This document shows positions 25,976 to 34,233 of a stretch of 64,000 nt of DNA, piece by piece (position 1 is the stretch's first letter; every line of letters begins with the position of its first letter). The stretch covers positions 1-64,000 of the forward strand of contig JACZKP010000026.1 in assembly GCA_014860005.1 (NCBI GenBank). Direction: 5' to 3'. Made by a program: the position numbers and the translations under genes. A model generated the notes under the pieces. The model was not told the origin of the DNA. It was given only the letters and a program-made list of their open reading frames with translations, and did no database searches. Origin of the DNA: Verrucomicrobiota bacterium. Its GTDB lineage: Bacteria > Verrucomicrobiota > Verrucomicrobiae > Limisphaerales > UBA11358.

Positions 25976-26027
25976 CGTAGAGCAGGTTGGCAACCTGCGA
26001 CACGGCAGACTGCCAGTGGGCGCTACG
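25976..26027. repeat. Palindromic element family J between hypB and hypA
   Basis: Starts CGTAGAGCAGGTTGGCAACC and ends GTGGGCGCTACG, an imperfect inverted pair of the GTAGCGCAG..CTGCGCTAC type. Its right arm contains the hypA stop codon (26025-26023 on the minus strand). Confidence 0.7.
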
Positions 26028-26367
26028 ATGCCAACTCCACCGAGGTGATTTCCAATTCGCGTCCGCGCCGCAATTCACCGCTCACATTGTGGCAGCGTGG
26101 GCACTCGTTCACAAAATCCGCACACTCAAATGCGCTCCGGCAGGTCGCGCACCAGCACGCCGCGGACACCGATTCGATCTCCAAGCTCGCACCTTCGGCG
26201 ATAGTATCGCGGCACACCACATCGAACGCAAACCGCATTGCTTCGGGCACCGCGCCGCTGAGCGTGCCCACCCGCAGCCGCAGGGCAAGCACACGATTGG
26301 CGCCCGACGACTTCGCGGCCGCGACCGCCATCCGCACCGCTTCTTCCATGATCGAAACCTCGTGCAT
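26023..26367 (-). CDS. hypA: Hydrogenase maturation nickel chaperone HypA
   Basis: HypA binds nickel through its N-terminus (MHE: Met1, His2, Glu3 all present) and has a structural zinc site, here C73-X2-C76 and C89-X2-C92. At 114 residues it has normal length. It passes Ni to the hydrogenase together with HypB. It reads minus, divergent from hypF with a 144-bp shared upstream region. The last codons and the TAG stop lie at the edge of a family J palindrome, so the original C-terminus may have been trimmed or altered by insertion of that element. Confidence 0.93.
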   Translation of the reverse strand: MHEVSIMEEAVRMAVAAAKSSGANRVLALRLRVGTLSGAVPEAMRFAFDVVCRDTIAEGASLEIESVSAACWCATCRSAFECADFVNECPRCHNVSGELRRGRELEITSVELAS

Positions 26368-26479
26368 CGCCCTTCATCCTTCACTGTGAAACCGGCTACC
26401 GCCACCGGACCAGAATGGCTTGGCGGCGGGTCAAAATCAATCCGGCTGGCCTCCTTTGCCAATTTTCGGCTGCCATTCG

Positions 26480-26500
26480 CCAACGGATGAAAAGAGCCGG
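26480..26500. repeat. Partial family G motif upstream of hypF
   Basis: CCAACGGATGAAAAGAGCCG closely matches one arm of the family G elements at 39507-39534 and 40402-40470. Only one arm is seen here. Confidence 0.5.
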
Positions 26501-26503
26501 AGG
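26499..26503 (+). promoter_or_regulatory. Ribosome-binding site supporting a TTG start for hypF
   Basis: GGAGG lies 8 bp before TTG 26512. ATG 26557, the first Met codon in frame, has no such site. This favours the TTG start, adding 15 residues ahead of the acylphosphatase domain. Confidence 0.55.
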
Positions 26504-26511
26504 ATTCCACG

Positions 26512-29220
26512 TTGAATCTTCCTGTGGTTGGAGCAGAGTGTGCATCCAAACCGCCCATGAGAGTCACTGTGAACACACAACGCCGCGAACTCGCGCGATT
26601 GAAACTTACGGTTCGCGGCGCGGTGCAGGGCGTGGGCTTTCGTCCGTTCGTTCATCGGCTTGCCCATGAACTCGGCCTGGCCGGCTGGGTCAACAATTCA
26701 CCGCAGGGCGTCTTCATTGAAGCGGAAGGCGCGCGCGATGCGCTTGAACGATTTCTGCTTCGGCTCGAAAGGGAAAAACCGCCACGCAGCTTCATCCAGA
26801 GTCTTGAAGCCTCCTGGCTCGATGCCATCGGCTACAAGGAATTCGAAATCCGCGAAAGCGAAACGGGTGGTGAAATGACCACCCTCGTCCTGCCCGACAT
26901 CGCCACGTGCCCGGATTGTCTGCGGGAAGTCTTCGATCCCACGAATCACCGCTACCGCTACCCGTTCACCAATTGCACGAACTGCGGCCCGCGCTTCAGC
27001 ATCATCGAAGCGCTGCCTTATGATCGCGCGAAAACTTCGATGCGGATTTTCAAAATGTGCCCCGCGTGCCAGGCGGAATACGACGACCCGCGTGAGCGCC
27101 GTTTTCACGCGCAGCCCAATGCCTGTCCCGCGTGCGGGCCGCGATTGGAATTTTGGGTGCGTAGGACAGGCATCGTGCCTGTCTCCATTCATCGAGTCAG
27201 AGACAGGCGCGACGCCTGTCCCACGAATCACGACGCCTTGGTCGCGGCGTGCGGAGCCATCCGTCGCGGTCAAATTGTCGCTGTCAAAGGCATCGGTGGT
27301 TTTCACCTCATGGTGGATGCGCGGAGCGAAAGCGTTGTCCGCCGTTTGCGCGAACGCAAGCATCGCGAGGAGAAACCTTTCGCGCTGCTATTCCCGACGC
27401 TGGAGAGCGTGAAGGAATTCTGCGAAGTCTCAGCGTTGGAAGAACGCCTGCTCCGCTCGCCGGAAGCACCGATTGTCTTGCTAAAGCGATTGGCCGGCCC
27501 TCATCCCGGCCCTCTCACTCAGGAGAAGGAGAACTATTCCGCTGTCACTGGTGATTTCGAGCGCGCACGGTTTAGCGTCCATCTTCATGTAAAATCAAAT
27601 GATCTGGAGACAGCGCGGCGGGCGGGCGAACTACAAGAGATCGCCAATTGCTGTTCCCTCTCCCTGGGGGAGAGGGCCAGGGTGAGGGCGAGTGTTGAAC
27701 AAACCACTTTGAACCTTGCCCCTTCCATCGCGCCAGGCAATCCCAACCTCGGCGTGATGTTACCTTCGAATCCGCTGCATCACCTGCTTATGGCCGAACT
27801 CGGCTTCCCCGTTGTCGCCACCAGCGGCAACCTGAGCGATGAACCGATCTGCACGGATGAGCACGAGGCACTCGAACGGCTGCACGACATTGCGGACGTC
27901 TTCCTGGTTCACAACCGCCCCATTGTCCGCCACGTGGACGATTCCATTGTGCGTGTGATATTGGATCGTGAAATGGTCCTGCGCCGTGCGAGGGGATATG
28001 CGCCCTTGCCCATCACTCTCAAATCCGAAATCCGAAATCCGAAATCCGAAGTAGTCCTGGCCGTCGGCGCGCACTTGAAGAATTCGGTGGCGCTGGCTGT
28101 TGGACCTCAAGTGTTCCTCAGCCAGCACATCGGCGATTTGGAAACCGAGCAGGCGAACAATGCCTTCTGTCGGGTGATCGGCGACTTTGAAAAGCTCTAC
28201 GAAGCGCGTCCCAATGTCATCGCCGCCGATCTGCATCCGGATTATCTTTCGACGAAGTTTGCGCTGGAGCAAGTAGCGCAGGCATCCCGGCCTGCGGGTT
28301 CGGGCGGAGTTCTTGCCGCCCGCGGCCACAAGGAGCAGGGATGCTCCGTGAACTCGCAGGCTGGAAGCCTGCGCTACGTGGGCGTTCAACATCATATCGC
28401 GCATGTCCTGTCCTGCATTGCCGAGAACGAGGTCGAGTTGCCTGCGCTCGGCGTGGCGTGGGACGGTACGGGTTACGGCACCGACAACACGATCTGGGGT
28501 GGAGAGTTCTTCCTGGTGACGGAAGAGGCGGTCGAGCGGGTTGCGCATTTGCGTCCATTCCACCTGCCCGGGGGCGATGCTGCGATGAAAGAGCCGCGTC
28601 GGGCAGCGCTGGGATTGTTGTGTGAATTGCTGGGTGACGAAGCCTTTCAACGCACTGAGATTGGCACCATTGCCGCGTTATCCTGTTCGGAAAAGGCGAC
28701 GCTGAAGACCATGCTGGAACGCCGGTTGAACTCGCCGGCCTGCTCCAGCGTCGGGCGATTGTTCGACGCGGTGGCTTCGCTCGCTGGGATGCGACAGGAG
28801 ATGCGCTTCGAGGGACAGGCGGCGATGGAACTCGAGTTCGCGCTGGCCAACGCCAGCACCGATGCAGCCTACGAATTGCCGCTGATCACCAGTCGTTCGC
28901 CCATGGTGTTGGACTGGGCGCGGGTGGTGGAAGGAGTTCTGTCCGATGTGCGGAATGGGGTTGCTCTTGGTGAAATCTCGGCAAGATTCCACAATGCGCT
29001 GGTGGAGGCGATTGTCCGGGTGGCCGCGCGAATTGAGTGTCCGCGAGTCGCCCTGAGCGGTGGGTGTTTTCAGAATCGTTACCTGACCGAACGTGCGGTA
29101 AGACGCTTGCGCGCCGAAGGGTTTCAGCCGTATTGGCATCAGCGCGTGCCGCCCAACGACGGCGGGATTGCGCTCGGTCAGGTGGTAGCGGCGCTACGCT
29201 CGATGACCCCGTCTGCTTGA
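26512..29220 (+). CDS. hypF: Carbamoyltransferase HypF
   Basis: HypF makes the thiocarbamate on HypE that becomes the cyanide ligands of the NiFe centre. Domains in order: acylphosphatase-like (about 30-115, VRGAVQGVGFRPFVHRL), two zinc-finger pairs (CPDC/CTNCGP and CPAC/CPACGP, about 133-209), a YrdC-like domain (IKGIGG-like VKGIGGFHLMVDARSE, then SGNLSDEPICTDEHEA) and the Kae1-like domain (HHIAHVLSCIAENE, GVAWDGTGYGTD, ALSGGCFQN). The length of 902 greatly exceeds the usual approximately 750-780. Three palindromic elements (27160-27225, 27496-27690, 28273-28377) and a 28-bp tandem array (28021-28048) are all read in frame. Removing them gives a normal length. Confidence 0.95.
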   Translation: MNLPVVGAECASKPPMRVTVNTQRRELARLKLTVRGAVQGVGFRPFVHRLAHELGLAGWVNNSPQGVFIEAEGARDALERFLLRLEREKPPRSFIQSLEASWLDAIGYKEFEIRESETGGEMTTLVLPDIATCPDCLREVFDPTNHRYRYPFTNCTNCGPRFSIIEALPYDRAKTSMRIFKMCPACQAEYDDPRERRFHAQPNACPACGPRLEFWVRRTGIVPVSIHRVRDRRDACPTNHDALVAACGAIRRGQIVAVKGIGGFHLMVDARSESVVRRLRERKHREEKPFALLFPTLESVKEFCEVSALEERLLRSPEAPIVLLKRLAGPHPGPLTQEKENYSAVTGDFERARFSVHLHVKSNDLETARRAGELQEIANCCSLSLGERARVRASVEQTTLNLAPSIAPGNPNLGVMLPSNPLHHLLMAELGFPVVATSGNLSDEPICTDEHEALERLHDIADVFLVHNRPIVRHVDDSIVRVILDREMVLRRARGYAPLPITLKSEIRNPKSEVVLAVGAHLKNSVALAVGPQVFLSQHIGDLETEQANNAFCRVIGDFEKLYEARPNVIAADLHPDYLSTKFALEQVAQASRPAGSGGVLAARGHKEQGCSVNSQAGSLRYVGVQHHIAHVLSCIAENEVELPALGVAWDGTGYGTDNTIWGGEFFLVTEEAVERVAHLRPFHLPGGDAAMKEPRRAALGLLCELLGDEAFQRTEIGTIAALSCSEKATLKTMLERRLNSPACSSVGRLFDAVASLAGMRQEMRFEGQAAMELEFALANASTDAAYELPLITSRSPMVLDWARVVEGVLSDVRNGVALGEISARFHNALVEAIVRVAARIECPRVALSGGCFQNRYLTERAVRRLRAEGFQPYWHQRVPPNDGGIALGQVVAALRSMTPSA
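27160..27225. repeat. Palindromic element family A inside hypF
   Basis: Arms CGTAGGACAGGCATCGTGCC and GCGCGACGCCTGTCCCACG, slightly diverged from the other family A copies. It is read in a different frame from those in mfd and ileS (RRTGIVPVS then RDRRDACPT). It lies just after the second zinc finger of HypF. Confidence 0.85.
27496..27690. repeat. Palindromic element family D inside hypF
   Basis: The left arm has CCGGCCCTCATCCCGGCCCT and the right arm CTCCCTGGGGGAGAGGGCCA with GGGTGAGGGCG, about 140 bp apart. It adds about 65 residues to HypF within the YrdC-like domain. The TTGCTGTTCCCTCTCC block matches the intergenic family D copies. Confidence 0.85.
28021..28048. repeat. Tandem 7-bp array, AAATCCG x4, inside hypF
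   Basis: Four perfect copies of AAATCCG encode KSEIRNPKSE. It is the second 7-bp x4 array in a coding region in this window, the other being at 2410-2437. Confidence 0.9.
28273..28377. repeat. Palindromic element family J inside hypF
   Basis: Arms GTAGCGCAGGCATCCCGGCC and GCAGGCTGGAAGCCTGCGCT are inverted copies about 65 bp apart, translated as a linker of about 35 residues before the VQHHIAHVL block of HypF. Confidence 0.85.
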
Positions 29221-29265
29221 AGGTGTATTTGGGTCAAGGCGCGGCTTCGATCTTCTCCAGGGCTT

Positions 29266-29290
29266 CCCGCCTCCTCACGTCGGCGGCTAC
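29266..29290. repeat. Solo arm of palindromic family C downstream of hypF
   Basis: CCCGCCTCCTCACGTCGGCG plus GCTAC equals the right arm of the family C elements in ileS and in the 2392-residue gene. No matching left arm is seen nearby. Confidence 0.75.
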
Positions 29291-29321
29291 TTGCCAGACC
29301 GAGTTCAGCGCCTGCTTCCAC

Positions 29322-29555
29322 TCAATCCTGCACGAACGGAACGGCGCGGATACTTTCGCCGGGCACGGTCGGGTGCTCCTGTTCGGCCAGCAGTTCACGC
29401 TCGGCTTGCAGCCAGTCGTCGAGTTCCCCACCGGGGTCGCCACTTCGGGCCTTGTGGATTTCAAAGGCTCGTTGCCGGATGCGTTCATCGGTAGGGTGCG
29501 TTTTTCTTGGCCGCGGTTCCAAGGCGCGGCGGTCCTGACGTTTGGTCGTTTTCAT
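29322..29555 (-). CDS. DUF2934 domain-containing small protein
   Basis: The 77-residue product contains DERIRQRAFEIHKARSGDPG followed by ELDDWLQAERELL, the conserved core of DUF2934, a short helical family of unknown function that is common in Acidobacteria, Verrucomicrobia and Proteobacteria. The N-terminus is basic (KTTKRQDRRALEPRPRK). No membrane segment is present. It begins 54 bp after the stop of the outer-membrane efflux gene on the same strand, so it may be the last gene of that operon. Confidence 0.75.
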   Translation of the reverse strand: MKTTKRQDRRALEPRPRKTHPTDERIRQRAFEIHKARSGDPGGELDDWLQAERELLAEQEHPTVPGESIRAVPFVQD

Positions 29556-29608
29556 AATGGTTTCTTTCGTTTGGAATGATTTTCCGAAAATCCGTTCGCC
29601 GATGGTAT

Positions 29609-31051
29609 TCAGGGTGACGCGGATGCGGCGGCGAGCCCGGACGCTTTTCCGGGCTCCCAGCCGCCGCCCAATACCGCATATAGCTGCACGTCGTTGGCGA
29701 GCCTCGCCAGACGAAGGAAGACCAGTGCCTGTTGCGCCGCGAAGAGCGAGCGTTGCGCATCCAGCACGCCGAGATAATTATCAATACCCTTGTCAAAGCG
29801 GGAATTGGCCAGGCGATACGTGTCGGCAAAGGCACTGGTGAGGGATTGCTGCGCCGCGACTTGCTGGTCCACGGTGCCGCGCACGGCCAGGGCGTCGGCG
29901 ACTTCGCGGAAGGCGGCTTGAATCGTCTTCTCGTATTGGGTCACAGCAATCTCGCGTTGCACTTTGGCCGCCGAGTGGGCGGACCAGGTGCGGGCATCAA
30001 AAATCGGCATGACAATTTGCGGTGCATAACTCCACGCACCCGAGCCGGATTTGAACAACCCGGAGAGATCGCTGCTGGCGGTGCCCATGGCCGCCGTCAA
30101 CGAAATGCGTGGGAAGAACGCCGCGCGCGCGGCACCAATGTCGGCATTGGCTGCCTTGAGCTGGTGTTCAGCTTGCAGGACATCCGGTCGGCGCAGGAGC
30201 ACTTCGGAGGACAAGCCGGTGGCGACCTTTTGGGGAGGATTGAGTTGGTCCAATCCGGCGGGCAGAAGTTCGCCCGGCACGGGAGCGCCCGCGAGCAGAT
30301 TCAACGCGTTCTCGTCTTGGGCGACGCGTTGCAGATAATTCGCGACGTCTCTTCGTGCCACCTCCAGTGGCGTCTGGGCGCGTAACAAATCCAACTCCGC
30401 CACAAGCCCAAGCTCGAAGCGCCGCTTGATTAAATCATACGCGGACTGCTGGTTGAGCAGGGTGGTTTCGGCAAGCGCCAAAGCTTCGCGGTCAGCCGCG
30501 AGCGCCAGATACGACTGAGCCACGGAGGACACCAAAAGGATTTGCACGCTGCGACGCGCCTGCTCCGTGCCGAGGTACTCTTCGAGCGCGCGGTCCTTCA
30601 AACTGCGGATGCGGCCAAAGAAATCAATTTCCCAGGCCGCAACGCCGAGATGGGCATCGTAGCGCTCCACGGTCTGGCGTTTTCCACTGCTCGAAAGGTC
30701 GGCGGGAAGTCGGGCCTTGCTCCATCTGCCAACCGCATCCACCGTGGGCAACAGTTCGGCTCTTTGTATGCCGTAGTACGCCCGGGCGCGTTCGACGTTC
30801 AGCGCCGCCAAACGCAGGTCGCGGTTGTTGTTCACCGCAAGGCTGATGACCTGTTGCATCCTGGCATCAGTGAAGAATTCCTGCCACTCCTGGAGTTGAA
30901 AGCTGTTGGTTGAGGGTTGTGAGGCATAAGCTGGACCGGTGGGCCACGCGGCCGGCACTGGCGCTTGCGGCCGGGCGTATTTCGGCGTCAGCGCGCAACC
31001 CGTGAGGACGACGGTCAGCCCGGCAGTCAGAGTGAGTGTGTGCTTGTTCAT
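29609..31051 (-). CDS. Outer-membrane efflux lipoprotein (NodT/OprM type)
   Basis: This is the TolC-like channel of a tripartite RND pump. The 480-residue protein has a lipoprotein signal ending LTGC (Cys19), so it is anchored in the outer membrane. Two outer-membrane-efflux repeats follow, with typical helical segments (NNRDLRLAALNVERARAYY, and KAANADIGAARAAFFPRISL) and the family end ARLANDVQLYAVLGGGW. Its start overlaps the stop of the RND permease gene by 4 bp. It belongs to the minus-strand operon that begins at the sigma-54 promoter near 36240. The substrate cannot be read from sequence. Confidence 0.93.
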   Translation of the reverse strand: MNKHTLTLTAGLTVVLTGCALTPKYARPQAPVPAAWPTGPAYASQPSTNSFQLQEWQEFFTDARMQQVISLAVNNNRDLRLAALNVERARAYYGIQRAELLPTVDAVGRWSKARLPADLSSSGKRQTVERYDAHLGVAAWEIDFFGRIRSLKDRALEEYLGTEQARRSVQILLVSSVAQSYLALAADREALALAETTLLNQQSAYDLIKRRFELGLVAELDLLRAQTPLEVARRDVANYLQRVAQDENALNLLAGAPVPGELLPAGLDQLNPPQKVATGLSSEVLLRRPDVLQAEHQLKAANADIGAARAAFFPRISLTAAMGTASSDLSGLFKSGSGAWSYAPQIVMPIFDARTWSAHSAAKVQREIAVTQYEKTIQAAFREVADALAVRGTVDQQVAAQQSLTSAFADTYRLANSRFDKGIDNYLGVLDAQRSLFAAQQALVFLRLARLANDVQLYAVLGGGWEPGKASGLAAASASP

Positions 31052-34000
31052 CGGTGATCTCCGGTTGAAGTGGGTGGGGGGGCAACAATCGCGGTTGCCC
31101 GGCGCTGGCCGAAAGTTTTCTCGATCATTACATAGAAGAGCGGCGCGAAGATTGTCACGAGGAACGTCGAGGTCACCACGCCGCCAATGACCGAGGTGCC
31201 GATGGCAACTTGCGCGCCCGCCCCCGCGCCGCTCGCCAGCACCAGAGGCAACACCCCGAAACCGAACGCCAGCGAAGTCATGACAATGGGCCGCAACCGC
31301 AGCTTGGCGGCTTCGAGCGTTGCTTCGATCAAGCCCATGCCTTCCTCCACGCGCGCCTTGGCGAACTGCACGATCAGGATGGCGTTTTTGGTCGTCAGGC
31401 CAAGCGTGGTCAGCAGCCCGATCTGGAAATAAACGTCATTGGGCAAACCCCGAAGGGTCGAACCAATCACGCCGCCGATGACACCCAGCGGCAAGGCGAG
31501 CAGGATCGAAACAGGAATCGGCCAGCTTTCATACAAGGCCGCGAGACACAGGAAAATCACCAGGATCGAGAAGGCGTAAAGCGGTCCGGCCTGCGCGCCG
31601 GACTGGCGCTCGTGGTACGACAGGCCCGTCCAATCAAAGCCAATTCCCGGCGGCAGCTTGCTGACGAATCCTTCCATGACGGACATCGCTTCTCCGGAAC
31701 TCCGACCGGGCGCTGCTTCGCCCAAAATGTTAATGGACGGAAAACCATTGAACCGTTCCAGCTTCGGCGAACCGGAAGTCCAATGGCCTGATGCAAAAGC
31801 GGAGAACGGCACCATCTTGCCCGAGTGGTTGCGCACGTAGAATTTCTCCAGGTCTTGCGGCAACATGCGGTAAGGCGCATCGGCCTGGAGGTACACGCGC
31901 TTCACGCGGCCGCCCTGGATGAAGTCGTTGACGTAGGCGCTGCCAAACGCGGCGGAGATCGTGCTGTGGATCGAGGTGATCGGCACGCCCAGAACGCCTG
32001 CTTGCTCCCAGTCCACGTCCACCCGGTATTCGGGCACGTCTTCCAGCCCATTCGGGCGTACCTTCGTCAGCACGGCGTTCGTCGCCGCCAAGCCAAGGAG
32101 TTGATTGCGGGCCTCCATCATTTTCGCGTGACCGAGGCCGCCGCGATCCAGCAATTGGAAATCAAATCCCTTCGCCTGGCCCAATTCGACAACCGCCGGT
32201 GGCGCAAAGGCAAACACCATCGCATTCCGAATCGTGGCGAACTTGGTCATCGCGCGACCGGCGACGGCGCCCACCCGCAGTTCCGGACGGTCACGCAAAT
32301 CCCAATCCTTGAGTTTTACGAAGGCGAGGCCCGAGTTCTGTCCGCGCCCGGAGAAGCTCACGCCCGCCACCGTCATGATTCTCTCCACGGCAAGCTTCTC
32401 GTCTTGCAGGAAGTGGTCTTTGACTTGATTCATGACCTCCTTGGTTTGCTCCAGGGTGGAATTCGCCGGCAGCAACGCCTGCACCATCAACATTCCCTGA
32501 TCTTCATCCGGCAGATACGCGGTGGGCATTCGTTTGAAGAGGAAACCCATCGCCAACACGATCACCAGGAAGATGGCGACATAACGGAACTTCTTCGCGA
32601 GCGAGTGGCGCACCAGACCGAGGTATTGGTTTCGGGCACGAAAGAAGACGCGATCAAACCAGCGAAAGAACGGCCGCAGAAACCAGACGCCACCTTCGGC
32701 CGGTTGATGCCCTTTGGTCACCGGCTTGAGAAACGAAGCGCAGAGCACGGGCGTCAATACCAATGCCACTACCACCGACAGCATCATTGAAGCGATGATG
32801 GTCACGGAAAACTGGCGATAGATGACACCCGTCGAGCCGCCGAAGAACGCCATCGGACCGAACACCGCCGAGAGGACCAGGCCGATGCCAATCAAGGCCG
32901 GCGTGATTTGGTCCATGGATTTGCGCGTGGCCTCAAAGGGGGACAACCCTTCCTCGCTCATGATGCGCTCGACGTTTTCCACCACGATGATGGCATCGTC
33001 CACCAGCAGTCCGATGGCGAGCACCATGGCAAACATGGTGAGCATGTTGATCGAGAAGCCGAACAGTCCCAGCACCGCGAACGTTCCCAGAATTACCACC
33101 GGCACGGCGATAGTCGGGATCAACGTTGCCCGCATGTTGCCCATGAACAAATACATCACCAGGAACACCAGCACGATGGCTTCGAGCAGCGTTTTGACGA
33201 CTTCATTGATCGCCACTTTCACGAAGGGGGTGGTGTCATACGGGTACACCACCTTCATGCCGGTCGGAAAGAAATGACTTAGCTCGTCCAGCTTGGCCCG
33301 GATATTATCCGCGGTTTCCAGCGCGTTAGCCCCGGCAGATTGCCGGATCGCCAGACCGGTCGAGGGCTGGCCGTTGTGATAAACATCCACGTCGTAAGAT
33401 TCAGTTCCCAATTCCGTGCGGCCCACGTCTTGCACCCGCACGACCGAACCATCGGGATTGGTGCGGAGCGGGATGGCGGCAAATTCCTCGGGCGTTTTGA
33501 GCAGGCTTTGAACAATGATGGACGCGTTCAGGCGCTGGCCTTCGACCGCCGGCGCCCCGCCAAACTGCCCGGCGGAAACTTCCACGTTGTAGGCGCGCAA
33601 GGCTGTGACCACATCCTGCAAGGTCATTTGAAACTCGGTGAGCTTGTCCGGGTTCAGCCAGATGCGCATGGCGTATTGGCCGCCGAACACTTCCACTTCG
33701 CCCACGCCCGGCACCCGTGAGAGAACCTTTTCCAAGTTGGACTTTGCGTAGTCGCGCAAATCACTTCCGTCCATGCTGCCGTCCTCGGAAACCAATCCAA
33801 CCACCATCAGGTAGTTGCGGGTGCTTTTGCTCACCATGACGCCCTGGCGCTGCACCACTTCCGGCAGATTCGCCATCGCGAGTTGCAGTTTGTTCTGTAC
33901 CTGCGCCCAGGCGAGATCGGGATCGGTTCCGGGAGCGAAGGTTAATTCAATACGCGCGGCACCGGCTGAATCGCTGCTGGCCGAGAGATACAGCATCTTA

Positions 34001-34221
34001 TCGAAGCCCGTCATCTTCTGCTCGATGATCTGCGTCACGCTGTTTTCCACCGTCTCGGCTGATCCACCCGGATAAAAGGCCGTAATGGCGATGGACGGGG
34101 GCGCGATGGGCGGATACTGGGAGATGGGCAGCTTGAAGATGGCCAGCGCGCCCGCGACCATCAGGATGATGGCGATCACCCAGGCAAACACCGGACGCTT
34201 GAGGAAGAATCGGGATAACAT
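31048..34221 (-). CDS. RND efflux permease, HAE1 (AcrB-like) family
   Basis: This proton-driven inner-membrane pump has 1057 residues, the normal AcrB size. The start FFLKRPVFAWVIAIILMVAG is typical, as are LPISQYPPIAPPSIAITAFY and the FDKMLYLSASSDSAG stretch of the porter domain. The proton-relay pair is present in AIGLLVDDAIIVVENVER (two adjacent Asp). The second half carries IGLLTTLGLTTKNAILIVQF. The composition fits HAE1 drug exporters rather than heavy-metal HME pumps. It lies 12 bp after the membrane-fusion gene and overlaps the outer-membrane gene by 4 bp. Confidence 0.95.
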   Translation of the reverse strand: MLSRFFLKRPVFAWVIAIILMVAGALAIFKLPISQYPPIAPPSIAITAFYPGGSAETVENSVTQIIEQKMTGFDKMLYLSASSDSAGAARIELTFAPGTDPDLAWAQVQNKLQLAMANLPEVVQRQGVMVSKSTRNYLMVVGLVSEDGSMDGSDLRDYAKSNLEKVLSRVPGVGEVEVFGGQYAMRIWLNPDKLTEFQMTLQDVVTALRAYNVEVSAGQFGGAPAVEGQRLNASIIVQSLLKTPEEFAAIPLRTNPDGSVVRVQDVGRTELGTESYDVDVYHNGQPSTGLAIRQSAGANALETADNIRAKLDELSHFFPTGMKVVYPYDTTPFVKVAINEVVKTLLEAIVLVFLVMYLFMGNMRATLIPTIAVPVVILGTFAVLGLFGFSINMLTMFAMVLAIGLLVDDAIIVVENVERIMSEEGLSPFEATRKSMDQITPALIGIGLVLSAVFGPMAFFGGSTGVIYRQFSVTIIASMMLSVVVALVLTPVLCASFLKPVTKGHQPAEGGVWFLRPFFRWFDRVFFRARNQYLGLVRHSLAKKFRYVAIFLVIVLAMGFLFKRMPTAYLPDEDQGMLMVQALLPANSTLEQTKEVMNQVKDHFLQDEKLAVERIMTVAGVSFSGRGQNSGLAFVKLKDWDLRDRPELRVGAVAGRAMTKFATIRNAMVFAFAPPAVVELGQAKGFDFQLLDRGGLGHAKMMEARNQLLGLAATNAVLTKVRPNGLEDVPEYRVDVDWEQAGVLGVPITSIHSTISAAFGSAYVNDFIQGGRVKRVYLQADAPYRMLPQDLEKFYVRNHSGKMVPFSAFASGHWTSGSPKLERFNGFPSINILGEAAPGRSSGEAMSVMEGFVSKLPPGIGFDWTGLSYHERQSGAQAGPLYAFSILVIFLCLAALYESWPIPVSILLALPLGVIGGVIGSTLRGLPNDVYFQIGLLTTLGLTTKNAILIVQFAKARVEEGMGLIEATLEAAKLRLRPIVMTSLAFGFGVLPLVLASGAGAGAQVAIGTSVIGGVVTSTFLVTIFAPLFYVMIEKTFGQRRATAIVAPPPTSTGDHR

Positions 34222-34233
34222 GGCGCGGCTCCG

